Of a stretch of 64,000 nucleotides of DNA, positions 7,501-14,996 are shown piece by piece. How positions within the stretch are numbered: the stretch's first letter is position 1; every line of letters starts with the position of its first letter. Source of the stretch: Paenibacillus sp. J23TS9. Its GTDB lineage: Bacteria > Bacillota > Bacilli > Paenibacillales > Paenibacillaceae. The stretch covers positions 248,001-312,000 of the forward strand of contig NZ_BOSG01000005.1 of assembly GCF_018403225.1 (NCBI RefSeq), given 5' to 3'. The notes beneath the pieces were generated by a model. That model ran no database searches. It saw only the letters and a list, made by a program, of their open reading frames with translations, and was not told the DNA's origin. Made by a program: the position numbers and the translations under genes.

Positions 7501-10050
7501 GCCGAATCTGTCGGAGAAGACCAGCTGCAGCCTGGAATCGTGCAGGAGATCCATCTGGCAGAAGGATCGGTGCATTCGAAAGCCATCCAGGATGCCTCAG
7601 TCACAGCACTTCATATGGCAGCAGAGTCGGTTGGCAGCAGTCAACTACAGACCGGAAGCGTTACAGAGCAGCATCTGGCTCCAGGGTCTGTAGCATCGGA
7701 GGCACTACAGGAAGAAGCGGTAACAGCAGATAAAATTGCACCAGGCGCGATCGGGAATGACCATCTTCAGCAGGAATCCGTAGGTCCAGCACAGCTTCAG
7801 GAGAATGCCGTGCAGAACTGGCAAATTGCCCTTGAAGCGGTAGAAAATAAGCATCTGGCTGCCGAATCAGTCGGAGAAGAACAGCTGCAGTCAGGCATCA
7901 TCGGAGAGAAACATCTGGCAAGCGGCGCGGTGAACTCGAAAGCCATCAAGGAAGCCTCGGTCACAGCGCTTCATATGGCAGCGGAGTCGATTGGCAGCAG
8001 TCAGCTTCAGACCGGAAGCGTTACTGAACAGCATCTAGCCCCGAGGTCAGTAGCATCGGAAGCACTGCAGGAAGAAGCGGTAACAGCATATAAAATTGCA
8101 CCAGGCGCGATCGGGAATGACCATCTTCAGCGGGAATCCGTAGCTGCAGCACAACTCCAGGAGAATGCCGTGCAGAACTGGCATATTGCCCTTGAGGCGG
8201 TAGAAAATAGGCATTTGGCTGCCGAATCGGTCGGAGAAGAACAGCTGCAGCCAGGCATCATCGGAGAGAAGCATCTGGCGGGCGGCGCGGTAAACTCGGA
8301 AGCCATCAAGGCAGCTGCGGTCACAGCGCTCCATATGGCAGCGGAGTCAGTTGGAAGCAGTCAACTACAGACCGGAAGCGTTACTGAACAGCATCTAGCC
8401 CCGAGGTCAGTAGCATCGGAAGCACTGCAGGAAGAAGCGGTAACAGCAGATAAAATTGCATCAGGCGCGATCGGGAATGACCATCTTCAGCGGGAATCCG
8501 TAGCTGCAGCACAGCTCCAGGAGAAGGCTGTGCAGAACTGGCATATTGCCCTTGAGGCGGTAGAAAATAAGCATCTGGCTGCCGAATCAGTCGGAGAAGA
8601 ACAGCTGCAGCCCGGCATCATCGGAGAGAAGCATCTGGCGAGCGGCGCGGTAAACTCGGAAGCCATCAAGGCAGCCGCGGTCACAGCGCTCCATATGGCA
8701 GCGGAGTCGGTGGGAAGCGTAAATCTGCAGCAGGATGCCGTGCGGTCCATCCATCTTCATGAAAAAAGCGTGCAGCAAAGGCATATTTGTCCTGACGCCA
8801 TCGTTCAGCGTCATTTGGCAGACAATTCGGTTGGTGCAGAGCAGCTCCAGTCCGAAAGCATTGCAGAGCACCATCTGACAGAGTCCTCGGTAAATGGAGG
8901 GGCCATTCAAGATGGTGCTGTAACAAGCAGTAAGATTGCTTACGAATCCGTCGGCAGCCATCAGCTGACATCGGACGCGATAGCGTCATATCATCTCCAG
9001 GCAGGCGCGGTACAGGAACACCATCTGGCAGATGAAGTGGTGAATACGAACCATCTGGCTTTTGAGTCTGTAGGCAGCAGTCAGCTTCAGACTGGAAGTG
9101 TGACGGAAATGCATTTAGCCCTGGGTTCCGTATCGGCGGAAGCTCTACAAGCCGAAGCTGTAACTGCGGGTAAGATTGCACCGGGTTCCATTGGTAATGA
9201 ACATCTCCAGCAGGAATCTGTAGCATCTGCGCAGCTGCAGGTGAAGGCTGTGCAGAAATGGCATATTGCTCCTGGAGCGGTAGATTACATGCATTTGGCT
9301 GCCGAATCGGTGGGAGAAGAACAGCTTCAGCCCGGCATCATCGGAGAGCAGCATCTGACCAGTGAAGCGGTGAATACAGAAGCCTTGGGACGGGGGGCTG
9401 TAACAGCCGAGAAGCTGGCGGAATCTTCAATTGGCAGCACGCATATCCAGTCCGGTTCGATTGGCGGAAGGCATCTCGTTCCGGGTGCTATTCATGGAGA
9501 AGCAATTCGTGATGGCGCTGTCCATGGAGCCAAGATTGCGCCGGGCTCGATTGGCAGCACGCATATTCAACCTGAATCCATTCGTCCGCTTCACCTGCAG
9601 GCAGAGAGTATACAGGAGTGGCATCTGCAGCAGGGAGCCGTAAGCAGCTGGCATCTTCAGGAGCAGTCTATCCAAAGCCGGCATCTGGCTCACCAATCGG
9701 TTTCAGCAGCCCATCTCGCATTCGCGCCAGTACGAAGCGCTTCCCAGCAGCCAAGCGTTCAGCAGTTCGGTATTGCTTCATTCCGGATCGGAGAAGGCCA
9801 GATGCAGGTAGAAGTGCCAATTACATTGCAGGAGCCGTACCCAAGTAATCATTATGTGATTGTTGCGATGTGTAACCATTCCGATTTTTATGCTGTATTG
9901 AAAACCCAACGGGAGGATACGGCCTTTATCGAAGTCGTGCGCAGGCAGGGCGGAGCTGAGACCTTTGGCTTCCTCTCCTGGATTGCTGTGGGCTCCGCTC
10001 CAGCAGCCGTCGATGAATCCGGAGGCTTTCCATTTACAGGTCGTTCATAA
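4594..10050 (+). CDS. Giant decapeptide-repeat protein with WIAxG-type C-terminal domain
   Basis: This protein of about 1,818 residues has three parts. First is a basic N-terminus (MKKKGNKRVDRPVKR) and a Glu-rich stretch made of short repeats. Second, about 155 ten-residue repeats (about residues 160-1712) follow the pattern [AS]-[VI]-x-x-x-x-[LI]-x-x-x, for example SVISSKIRDG and AVTSDKIAPF. Third is a non-repetitive domain of ~105 residues ending in WIAVGSAP, which matches what I recall as the 'WIAG-tail' domain of Paenibacillus. The start is probably TTG 4594, because AGGAAGGGAG sits 8 bases upstream; an in-frame ATG at 4552 lacks a good ribosome site. The regular spacing suggests a long fibrous beta-solenoid or trimeric fibre, like the ADGAVTxxKLA repeats of phage tail fibres. 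No signal peptide is visible, consistent with assembly inside the mother cell. A terminator follows. A spore-surface filament or glycan acceptor role is inferred. Confidence 0.85.
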   Translation: MKKKGNKRVDRPVKRLYYVMDNPDIHELGMISKPSMATEPKNEDTNAQIRSITTEPQLEAEISVQAEALVLEEMEEENLSIAETAVEEEPRLVEEAAVEKEAAVEEEQELKEEQELKEELRLEEEPANIRLPQQVVEQRFAEKKLPDTLQPFIYTEDLSDGAVITSKISLRAIDSSRLKPGAVNGEAIADYAVTNVHLADAAVTSSKIAPFSILEEHLVDHAISGNKLRDHSIGGEKLREGSISSAKLQDQAIASDKIADGSIRSRHLAELVISSELIQEEAVTESKIAGSSIRAHHLVNGAIDTSKLADGSVISSKIRDGEITGEKIRENSLEGTHLRSQSLTGDLLADGAIGSDQIAPGSIGSVQLADGSVISSHLQQGAVTSDKIAPFAVTGNHFAEGTVHGSHIGAGEITAVHIADHSIDSVKLAEQSVGTAHIVEQTVTSSKISDQSILPSKIANEAVQTRHLAQGAVRASQIAPDSVAGEHIRKRAIQGGHLAENSVESTHLQQASIQGSHIAQSAVEERHIAEEAIGSSQLQSTSVTAEKLANASVTVEKLAPRSVRGQIIAAEGVHGEHIQARAVSSRHLAEQSVESEAIVDDAVLSRHIRTGAIAAEHLQRGIIGSDILGKSSVTSDQLAANSIQSKHLNPSIVGPIHLTDHAVTSLKLSPESVATDKIQDLAITASKLADGSVSSSKITKGAVNKEHVAEGAVHSLAIEDGAVEFRHLAAEAVGSEQLQPGIVQEIHLASGAVNSKAIQEASVTALHMAAESVGSSQLQTGSVTEWHLAPGSIAAEALQEEAVTADKIAPGAVGNSHLQRESVASAQLREKAVQKWHIALGAVEYRHLAAESVGESQMQPGIIGEKHLASGAVNSKAIQQASVTALHMAAESVGSSQLQTGSVTEQHLAPGSVASEGLQEEAVTADKIAPGAVGNNHLQRESVASAQLQEKAVQKWHIALGAVEHRHLAAESVGEDQLQPGIVQEIHLAEGSVHSKAIQDASVTALHMAAESVGSSQLQTGSVTEQHLAPGSVASEALQEEAVTADKIAPGAIGNDHLQQESVGPAQLQENAVQNWQIALEAVENKHLAAESVGEEQLQSGIIGEKHLASGAVNSKAIKEASVTALHMAAESIGSSQLQTGSVTEQHLAPRSVASEALQEEAVTAYKIAPGAIGNDHLQRESVAAAQLQENAVQNWHIALEAVENRHLAAESVGEEQLQPGIIGEKHLAGGAVNSEAIKAAAVTALHMAAESVGSSQLQTGSVTEQHLAPRSVASEALQEEAVTADKIASGAIGNDHLQRESVAAAQLQEKAVQNWHIALEAVENKHLAAESVGEEQLQPGIIGEKHLASGAVNSEAIKAAAVTALHMAAESVGSVNLQQDAVRSIHLHEKSVQQRHICPDAIVQRHLADNSVGAEQLQSESIAEHHLTESSVNGGAIQDGAVTSSKIAYESVGSHQLTSDAIASYHLQAGAVQEHHLADEVVNTNHLAFESVGSSQLQTGSVTEMHLALGSVSAEALQAEAVTAGKIAPGSIGNEHLQQESVASAQLQVKAVQKWHIAPGAVDYMHLAAESVGEEQLQPGIIGEQHLTSEAVNTEALGRGAVTAEKLAESSIGSTHIQSGSIGGRHLVPGAIHGEAIRDGAVHGAKIAPGSIGSTHIQPESIRPLHLQAESIQEWHLQQGAVSSWHLQEQSIQSRHLAHQSVSAAHLAFAPVRSASQQPSVQQFGIASFRIGEGQMQVEVPITLQEPYPSNHYVIVAMCNHSDFYAVLKTQREDTAFIEVVRRQGGAETFGFLSWIAVGSAPAAVDESGGFPFTGRS
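5072..9729 (+). repeat. ~155 tandem 30-bp units encoding a decapeptide
   Basis: Reading the protein in blocks of ten keeps an Ala/Ser-Val/Ile pair and a Leu/Ile at fixed positions over the whole stretch with almost no slippage. DNA identity between neighbouring units is low, so selection is on the protein pattern, except in the 360-bp super-repeat zone. Confidence 0.9.
6781..8720 (+). repeat. 360-bp super-repeat (12 decapeptides), five full copies plus a partial
   Basis: Near-identical sequence recurs exactly every 360 bases, with copies beginning at 6781, 7141, 7501, 7861, 8221 and 8581 (for example GCCGAATC.GTCGGAGAA...CAGCTGCAG). A more diverged copy at about 9061-9400 is still in the same register (6 x 360 from 6901). 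The unit is recent amplification on top of the older 30-bp repeats. Confidence 0.92.
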
Positions 10051-10101
10051 TTTTGTTTAGTTTCGAAATCAGCGATTTTTTCATTAGTAAGCGGAGATTT
10101 C

Positions 10102-10134
10102 AGACGCGGGGAATATTCCCCGCGTCTTTGTTTT
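10102..10134 (+). terminator. Rho-independent terminator after the giant gene
   Basis: A perfect stem AGACGCGGGGAA / TTCCCCGCGTCT (10102-10127) is followed by a T-rich tail (TTGTTTT). It ends the 3373-10050 transcription unit. Confidence 0.9.
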
Positions 10135-10203
10135 ACCAGAACGGGAATTCGGCTTGTAACCGAATTTCATGCACAAACGCCGCTTCCAGAGCCATAACGG
10201 ACG

Positions 10204-10212
10204 CATAGGATA
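10204..10212 (+). promoter_or_regulatory. Possible sigma-K -10 element CATAGGATA
   Basis: The nine bases match the sigma-K -10 pattern CATANNNTA and are identical to the element at 16427. No AC dinucleotide sits at the usual 16-17 bases upstream, so this is weaker. It lies just after a terminator and 52 bases before the next start codon, where a promoter is expected. Confidence 0.4.
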
Positions 10213-10240
10213 CTCAAGGTAATATCAGCCGACTCGAACA

Positions 10241-10252
10241 GGGGGGGGGGGG
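10241..10252 (+). repeat. 12-G homopolymer within the ribosome binding site
   Basis: Twelve consecutive G bases are followed by AGTATG. The 3' end of the run (GGGGAG) is the only plausible Shine-Dalgarno for the ATG at 10264. Slippage would alter the ribosome site or leader rather than the reading frame. Confidence 0.85.
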
Positions 10253-10263
10253 AGTATGCCCGC

Positions 10264-11088
10264 ATGCAAAAGCCATCCAGACGAAAGCGCCAGCCACAAT
10301 GGAGACGAAAACGAAGCCGTACGGTAAGCCTTTTGGAACGCAGAAGCTGTGAGCACCCGGTCGTCTCGGTCATTATCCCTGCGATGAATGAACAAAAAAC
10401 AATTGGAAATGTCATCAGGGAAGCATGGCAGGTACATGAGGCCTGTGAAGTAATCGTTGTGGCAAATGGCTGCACCGACCGCACAGCGGATATCGCAGCG
10501 GCGATGGGAGCTAAGGTAATACGGTTTGAGCGGCCGCTTGGACATGATGTGGGCAGAACCATTGGAGCTGAAGCATCCACGGGTCAAATACTGCTATTTG
10601 TCGATGCGGATATGAGGGTTTCATGCGGGCATTTGCGGCCCTTCGTAAATGCGGTATTGAATGGAACAGACATTGCATTGAACAGTTACCGCGGGCCGGT
10701 ACAACATCGCCAGGTCCATCCTGTCATTTTAGCCAAGCATACGCTGAATTCGATGCTTAGACGCCCTGATCTGCTGGGTGCCTCGCTGACCGCTGTACCA
10801 CATGCCATGAACCGCCGTGCAGCAGATATCATCGGGAGCCCCAATCTCTCAATCCCGCCACTAGCACAGGCTATGGCTGTTCATTCGGGTCTAAAAGTCT
10901 CAGCCGTCCATGACGTGCCCGTAGGCAAGCTGAATCGGCGCCGCAGGGGAACTGCAAACGGGCAGGATCCGCTGCAGCAGGTGGTCATTGACGATCATCT
11001 GCAGGCAATAGATTGGTACTTGTCACGCACAGACCCAAGAGGCGGTTACAGTGACCTTGGGCGGGACAGAGACCGGGTGGGAAGGTGA
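10264..11088 (+). CDS. GT2-family glycosyltransferase with basic N-terminal tail
   Basis: This 274-residue protein is a GT-A fold family 2 glycosyltransferase. Residues 1-22 are strongly basic (SRRKRQPQWRRKRSR). The catalytic domain starts with VVSVIIPAMNEQKTI (about 33-47), has an NGCTDRTADIAA nucleotide-binding loop, and a metal-binding DADM around residue 118. GHDVGRTIGA and SLTAVPHAM are shared with the next gene, showing the two are paralogues. ATG 10264 is used: the ATG at 10256 is in another frame and gives only a short peptide. The gene is first in a new transcription unit behind the 12-G tract. Its sugar donor and acceptor are unknown. Confidence 0.85.
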   Translation: MQKPSRRKRQPQWRRKRSRTVSLLERRSCEHPVVSVIIPAMNEQKTIGNVIREAWQVHEACEVIVVANGCTDRTADIAAAMGAKVIRFERPLGHDVGRTIGAEASTGQILLFVDADMRVSCGHLRPFVNAVLNGTDIALNSYRGPVQHRQVHPVILAKHTLNSMLRRPDLLGASLTAVPHAMNRRAADIIGSPNLSIPPLAQAMAVHSGLKVSAVHDVPVGKLNRRRRGTANGQDPLQQVVIDDHLQAIDWYLSRTDPRGGYSDLGRDRDRVGR

Positions 11089-11093
11089 GACGA

Positions 11094-12212
11094 ATGAGCA
11101 TCAGAAAAAAAAGGTCTGGCCGACCAGAACGATCAGGCCGGCGGCGGAGTATGGGCAGAGCAAGGAAACATTCTCCTTTGAAAATAAAACACCGTACTTC
11201 TGCCACCTCCCGCAAAAATAAAGATCCTTGGGTTCGACGTGCGCTTAAAGCCGGATGGAGAAACGGAAGCCTGGAAAGGGCGGAAGCAGCAGAAAAGAAA
11301 CTGCATTTTTATGAATCAAGCCTTCAGCTATCTTTCGTGGAATGGATGAACGCCAACATAAATCCAAGGCCTGGATATGCCCTGATGAAGCGTCTTTCGG
11401 CGGCCTATGTTCTAGGTTTCAACAAAGGAAAAGGCAGCTCGGAAAATGGAGTGCCTCTTCTTCTGCAGGGCACCGCGGCGGCTGTTGTCTGTGCGAGCAG
11501 TGAAGAAGACAGTCTTCATAATATGGTGAATGAGCTGGAGAGGCTGCCGCTGCAGGAAATTATCGTCGTGCTGAATGGCTGCAGGGACAACAGCTATACG
11601 ATCTTAAACAGTCATCCGCTAGTAACCGTGGTTTATTATCCCGAGCTCCTGGGTCATGACGTGGGAAGAAGCATCGGAGCCAAATTGACTAGGGCTGATG
11701 CCGTTCTGTTCTGTGATGGGGATATGGTGATTCCAGCAGAACATCTTGCTCCCTTCTTGTATGCTGTAGACCGTGGATGCGATGCGGCATTGAATGATTT
11801 GAACGGCCTCCTTCCTTTGTTTATGCATCAGGATGAATTGACGCATTGTAAAAGCTTTTTAAATATGGCACTGGGCCGAAGTGATCTGGGGGCTAACTCT
11901 CTGACAGCAGTCCCTCACGCCCTTTCCGGGAGGCTAATTCGTGAAATGGATGTCCGGCATCTGATTGTACCGCCGAAGGCGCAGGCTCTGGCTATTCTGG
12001 AGGGGTACCGGGTGGAAGCGGTTCATACCGTCGATGTCTTTTCAGGAAACCGGAAGCGCGAAGGGAATGTGGGCAAGGGAAACGCAGTCGCAGATATGAT
12101 TGTTGGAGATCATGCGGAGGCTCTTGATGAAATATTAAAGCGGCGGGAAGCTTCCGGTTCTATGAGGAGCTTATCCCGTATGGATGTCGCATTGCAGAGG
12201 AATGCCATATGA
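11094..12212 (+). CDS. GT2-like glycosyltransferase with long basic N-terminal extension
   Basis: This 372-residue protein is a paralogue of the preceding transferase with a ~130-residue N-terminal extension. Residues 1-45 are very rich in Arg/Lys. A GFNKGKG stretch (about 107-113) recalls the Gly-spaced motifs of neighbouring proteins. The GT-A core keeps VLNGCRDNSY, GHDVGRSIGA, a CDGDM metal site and SLTAVPHAL, but the usual VSIIIPxxNE opening has degenerated to AAVVCASSEEDS, so activity may be altered. ATG 11094 is preferred because AAGGTGA is 5 bases upstream; GTG 11085 overlaps the previous stop and is an alternative. Translation appears coupled to the gene before it. Confidence 0.8.
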   Translation: MSIRKKRSGRPERSGRRRSMGRARKHSPLKIKHRTSATSRKNKDPWVRRALKAGWRNGSLERAEAAEKKLHFYESSLQLSFVEWMNANINPRPGYALMKRLSAAYVLGFNKGKGSSENGVPLLLQGTAAAVVCASSEEDSLHNMVNELERLPLQEIIVVLNGCRDNSYTILNSHPLVTVVYYPELLGHDVGRSIGAKLTRADAVLFCDGDMVIPAEHLAPFLYAVDRGCDAALNDLNGLLPLFMHQDELTHCKSFLNMALGRSDLGANSLTAVPHALSGRLIREMDVRHLIVPPKAQALAILEGYRVEAVHTVDVFSGNRKREGNVGKGNAVADMIVGDHAEALDEILKRREASGSMRSLSRMDVALQRNAI

Positions 12213-12967
12213 GACTGCGAACGGGATTGACCAGCATTATTATACCGACCTTTAACGGACTGTCTTTGTTAATCTCATGCGTTGAATCTATTCGAAGTTA
12301 TACCGATACGCCTTACGAAATTATTGTAGTAGATAATGCTTCAACCGATGGAACGGATGCTTACTGTATCCGTGAGGGGATTATTTTTATATCACTGCCG
12401 GTAAATGAGGGATTCCCCAAGGCTTGCAATCTGGGAATGAAGGTGGCAAGAGGCGATTATTTATTGCTGCTTAACAACGATGTAACGGTGACGCGCAGCT
12501 GGCTGTCCAACCTGCTCATAGCTGCAGACAGCAGCGCAGACGTCGGCCTGGTGGGGCCCGTGACGAATGAGGCAAGTGGTGTGCAAAAGATGGAGCTTTC
12601 CTTCCGGGATATGCCTGATTTCCAGCGGGTCGCCGCTGAAAATAACCTTTCGGATGCTGGGCGATGGATTGAGGTAAAGCGGATTATCGGCATGTGCCTG
12701 CTGCTTAAACGAGAGGTCTTGCACCGAATCGGATATTTGGATGAGGTATTCTCGCCTGGTCATTATGAGGATGATGATTACTGCCATCGGGCGAGGATCT
12801 CGGGGTTCAGGCTTCTCATCTGCAAAGATGTGCTGGTACATCATAGGGGCAGCGCCAGCTTCAAGCAATCCCAGCCGGAAGAGCTGAAGGCATTAATAGA
12901 TAGAAATCACCGGCTGTTTTTGGATAAATGGCATTTTGATCCGCGTGAATTTATCGAAGAACATTAA
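12209..12967 (+). CDS. GT2-family glycosyltransferase (rhamnosyltransferase-like)
   Basis: This 252-residue GT-A fold enzyme opens with LTSIIIPTFNG (about 7-17), followed by EIIVVDNASTDGT and the metal site LLNNDVTV (about 86-93). GPVTNEASG, a conserved acceptor-side block (GMCLLLKREVL) and YEDDDYCHRAR follow. These elements are typical of family 2 transferases adding deoxysugars or hexoses to glycans. It overlaps the stop of the previous gene by 4 bp (ATGA). It closely resembles the catalytic domain of the gene at 14997 but lacks that protein's basic tail and C-terminal repeats. Confidence 0.88.
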   Translation: MRLRTGLTSIIIPTFNGLSLLISCVESIRSYTDTPYEIIVVDNASTDGTDAYCIREGIIFISLPVNEGFPKACNLGMKVARGDYLLLLNNDVTVTRSWLSNLLIAADSSADVGLVGPVTNEASGVQKMELSFRDMPDFQRVAAENNLSDAGRWIEVKRIIGMCLLLKREVLHRIGYLDEVFSPGHYEDDDYCHRARISGFRLLICKDVLVHHRGSASFKQSQPEELKALIDRNHRLFLDKWHFDPREFIEEH

Positions 12968-12993
12968 AGCAAACCCGAAGGAGGAGAAGTGCA

Positions 12994-13725
12994 GTGAAAG
13001 GCATCGTTTTGGCAGGCGGGACAGGAACAAGATTGTATCCGCTGACCCGGCTGATCAATAAGCATTTGCTTCCTGTAGGGAAGTATCCCATGATTGTCTA
13101 CGGCATTGACCGGCTGCGGCATACGGGGATTACTGATATTTTAATCGTCATGGGCAAGCAGTCCGCCGGCTTGTATACCGATTTTTTAGGCAGCGGAAAA
13201 GAATTTGGCGTCAATCTGACATACCGGATTCAGGAAGAGGCAGGAGGTATCGCCGAGGCGCTGGAGCTTGCCCGAGGATTTGTGAATCAGGAAGAACGCT
13301 TCGTAGTGCTGCTTGGGGACAATTTGTTCATGGATGACCTGACTCCATTCGTAAATAGCTATGAACGCCAGCCGCCGGGAACAGCCAGAGTGCTACTAAA
13401 GCATGTGAAGGATGCCAGACGTTACGGAGTACCCGTATTTGACAAGAAGCAGCCAGAGCTGATCACAGAAATTGAGGAAAAACCTGCGGTTCCCAAGTCC
13501 TCCTATTGTGTGACCGGAATATATATGTATGATTCGGCCGTGTTCGATATTATTTCACAGATTAAGCCCTCAGCACGCGGCGAACTTGAAATTACCGATG
13601 TCAATAATGTATACGCGGCACACGGTAAACTGGAATATGATATTCTTCAGAAATGGTGGAGTGACGCAGGTACCTTCGAATCGCTCCAGGAAGCCGGTCG
13701 GCGCATGAAAGGGATGATCCCGTGA
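12994..13725 (+). CDS. Sugar-1-phosphate nucleotidyltransferase (RmlA/SpsI-like)
   Basis: This 243-residue enzyme activates a hexose 1-phosphate with an NTP, most likely glucose-1-phosphate with dTTP. The signature GGTGTRLYPLT (about 8-18), the sugar-site block LLGDNLF (about 105-111), EEKP (about 158) and GIYMYD are typical of RmlA. The short length matches Bacillus SpsI, which acts in the spore-coat polysaccharide pathway, rather than the ~290-residue RmlA enzymes. It starts at GTG 12994 behind GAAGGAGGAG. No RmlB or RmlC homologue is in the window, so dTDP-rhamnose synthesis would need genes elsewhere. The position among transferases supports a nucleotide-sugar supply role. Confidence 0.88.
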   Translation: MKGIVLAGGTGTRLYPLTRLINKHLLPVGKYPMIVYGIDRLRHTGITDILIVMGKQSAGLYTDFLGSGKEFGVNLTYRIQEEAGGIAEALELARGFVNQEERFVVLLGDNLFMDDLTPFVNSYERQPPGTARVLLKHVKDARRYGVPVFDKKQPELITEIEEKPAVPKSSYCVTGIYMYDSAVFDIISQIKPSARGELEITDVNNVYAAHGKLEYDILQKWWSDAGTFESLQEAGRRMKGMIP

Positions 13726-14948
13726 ACCGGCAACTCAATAATACAGCAGCCTTCATTCCATTATGGAAGAAGGCTGTTGCTGTAAAGATCATCAGAAAGC
13801 CAAAAGTATTGAGTGATAAAGCTTCCGAATTACGGCAGGTAAAACCCGAAGCAGCACGGCAGACAAAACCCGAAGCAACACGGCAGACAAAACCCGAAGC
13901 AACACGGCAGACAAAACCCGAAGCAACACGGCAGACAAAACCCGAAGCAGCACGGAAACGCAAGCCGGGGAAAAAAAAGCGCTCTGACCGCCGCAGGTCA
14001 AACACTCCATTCAGACTTCCCCGCAAGCATGAACGCATTCCGAAGGGATCCCGCTATCGGAAGGCGGAACCGGAGCCGAAGCCGTTCGTTCCACCCGTAT
14101 CAACTGAACCTACCGAGTCCTATACGGATGGGTCTGATATAGGGTACAGGGCAGGCGGTACAACCGGAGCAGAAGAAGAAATGGCATCATTACTTCCGCC
14201 CTACACGGTGCTGCCCGAAGTGTCTGCAAGAGAGATCATGGCAGCCGGCCTGCAGTTGTATTTGCCCCATCTAAAACCGCTCCTACGGCCGGAGGAAGTT
14301 TATCAACGACTTGAGCACTCTTTGGCTGGAGGTCAGCCGCTATCGGTCGTCCGGCTCGGAGACGGGGAACTCCTCGCTTTGGCTCATGATACTGTGCTTC
14401 CATTAGAGCATGCCAAATCGGCGGGACACTTTCTTCCGTTTGCCGGCATGACGCTGCCTGATTACCATGCCCGCAGCATACTTGCGGATGCGGTAAGGAA
14501 GGCGGATATTATCGGCATACCCTTTTCGCGTCTTCCTACGTATCAGGGGCTTTTGTTTCCGGTTCTGCGCTATTATGGCATTGATTACGGGCCGCTTATC
14601 TTTACCACCTCCACAATTAATTACGCGCTTCATGAATATGGATTCCTTCAGTCTTTGCTGCGGGATAAACAGGTGCTGGTGATCGGAAATTTGGCGGAAG
14701 AATTGGCTAGAAAGCTTACAGCATCCATGGTAAATGTCTCGGGAGTGATTTCCCCTGTCAACGGATTTCCGGATATTCCCCGCGTGCTTTCGGAAGCGTC
14801 GATGCATGCCTTTGATATTGCGCTGGTTGCTAGCGGTATTCCCGCAGTTGTCATATGTCAGAGAATAGCGACGGAGCTTGGGAAATCGGCGCTGGATTTT
14901 GGCCATTTGGCGGATAAGCTTATTTCGGGTGAACTGTCATACAGCTGA
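13722..14948 (+). CDS. GT-D fold (DUF1792-type) glycosyltransferase with repetitive basic N-terminus
   Basis: This 408-residue protein has two parts. Residues 1-~155 are low complexity: a hydrophobic start, five copies of an octapeptide like QTKPEATR (about 40-79), a run of Lys/Arg (RKRKPGKKKRSDRRR) and a short GYRAGG motif. Residues ~190-400 look like the GT-D fold family, with VVRLGDGELL (about 207-216) containing the DxE catalytic pair, SRLPTYQG, and KQVLVIGN. GT-D enzymes of streptococci add a sugar to O-glycans on a serine-rich surface protein, which fits glycosylation of a repeat protein here. The GTG start overlaps the preceding stop, so translation is coupled. The repeats probably allow length variation. 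Confidence 0.8.
   Translation: MNRQLNNTAAFIPLWKKAVAVKIIRKPKVLSDKASELRQVKPEAARQTKPEATRQTKPEATRQTKPEATRQTKPEAARKRKPGKKKRSDRRRSNTPFRLPRKHERIPKGSRYRKAEPEPKPFVPPVSTEPTESYTDGSDIGYRAGGTTGAEEEMASLLPPYTVLPEVSAREIMAAGLQLYLPHLKPLLRPEEVYQRLEHSLAGGQPLSVVRLGDGELLALAHDTVLPLEHAKSAGHFLPFAGMTLPDYHARSILADAVRKADIIGIPFSRLPTYQGLLFPVLRYYGIDYGPLIFTTSTINYALHEYGFLQSLLRDKQVLVIGNLAEELARKLTASMVNVSGVISPVNGFPDIPRVLSEASMHAFDIALVASGIPAVVICQRIATELGKSALDFGHLADKLISGELSYS
13841..13960 (+). repeat. Five tandem 24-bp repeats
   Basis: Units begin at 13841, 13865, 13889, 13913 and 13937 with AAAACCCGAAGCA; the middle ones are identical and the last diverges at its end. Since 24 is a multiple of three, copy changes stay in frame and add or remove one octapeptide. 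Confidence 0.95.
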
Positions 14949-14996
14949 TCATTGCTCCGTTTATATTCAAGTATAGAGGCAGGAGAGGGCTATCAG

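Noticed and set aside
8681..9226. Minus-strand frames of up to 181 codons inside the giant gene
   Set aside because: Repetitive DNA with few stops creates open antisense frames; the plus-strand decapeptide pattern explains the sequence.
5072..9729. CRISPR array or DNA-level tandem repeat
   Set aside because: The 30-bp periodicity is contiguous with no spacers and is conserved at protein rather than DNA level.
10169..10222. 17-codon frame MHKRRFQSHNGRIGYSR before the poly-G tract
   Set aside because: Its basic and GY-like content recalls the tag, but it stops before the tract, has no ribosome site and is too short to support.
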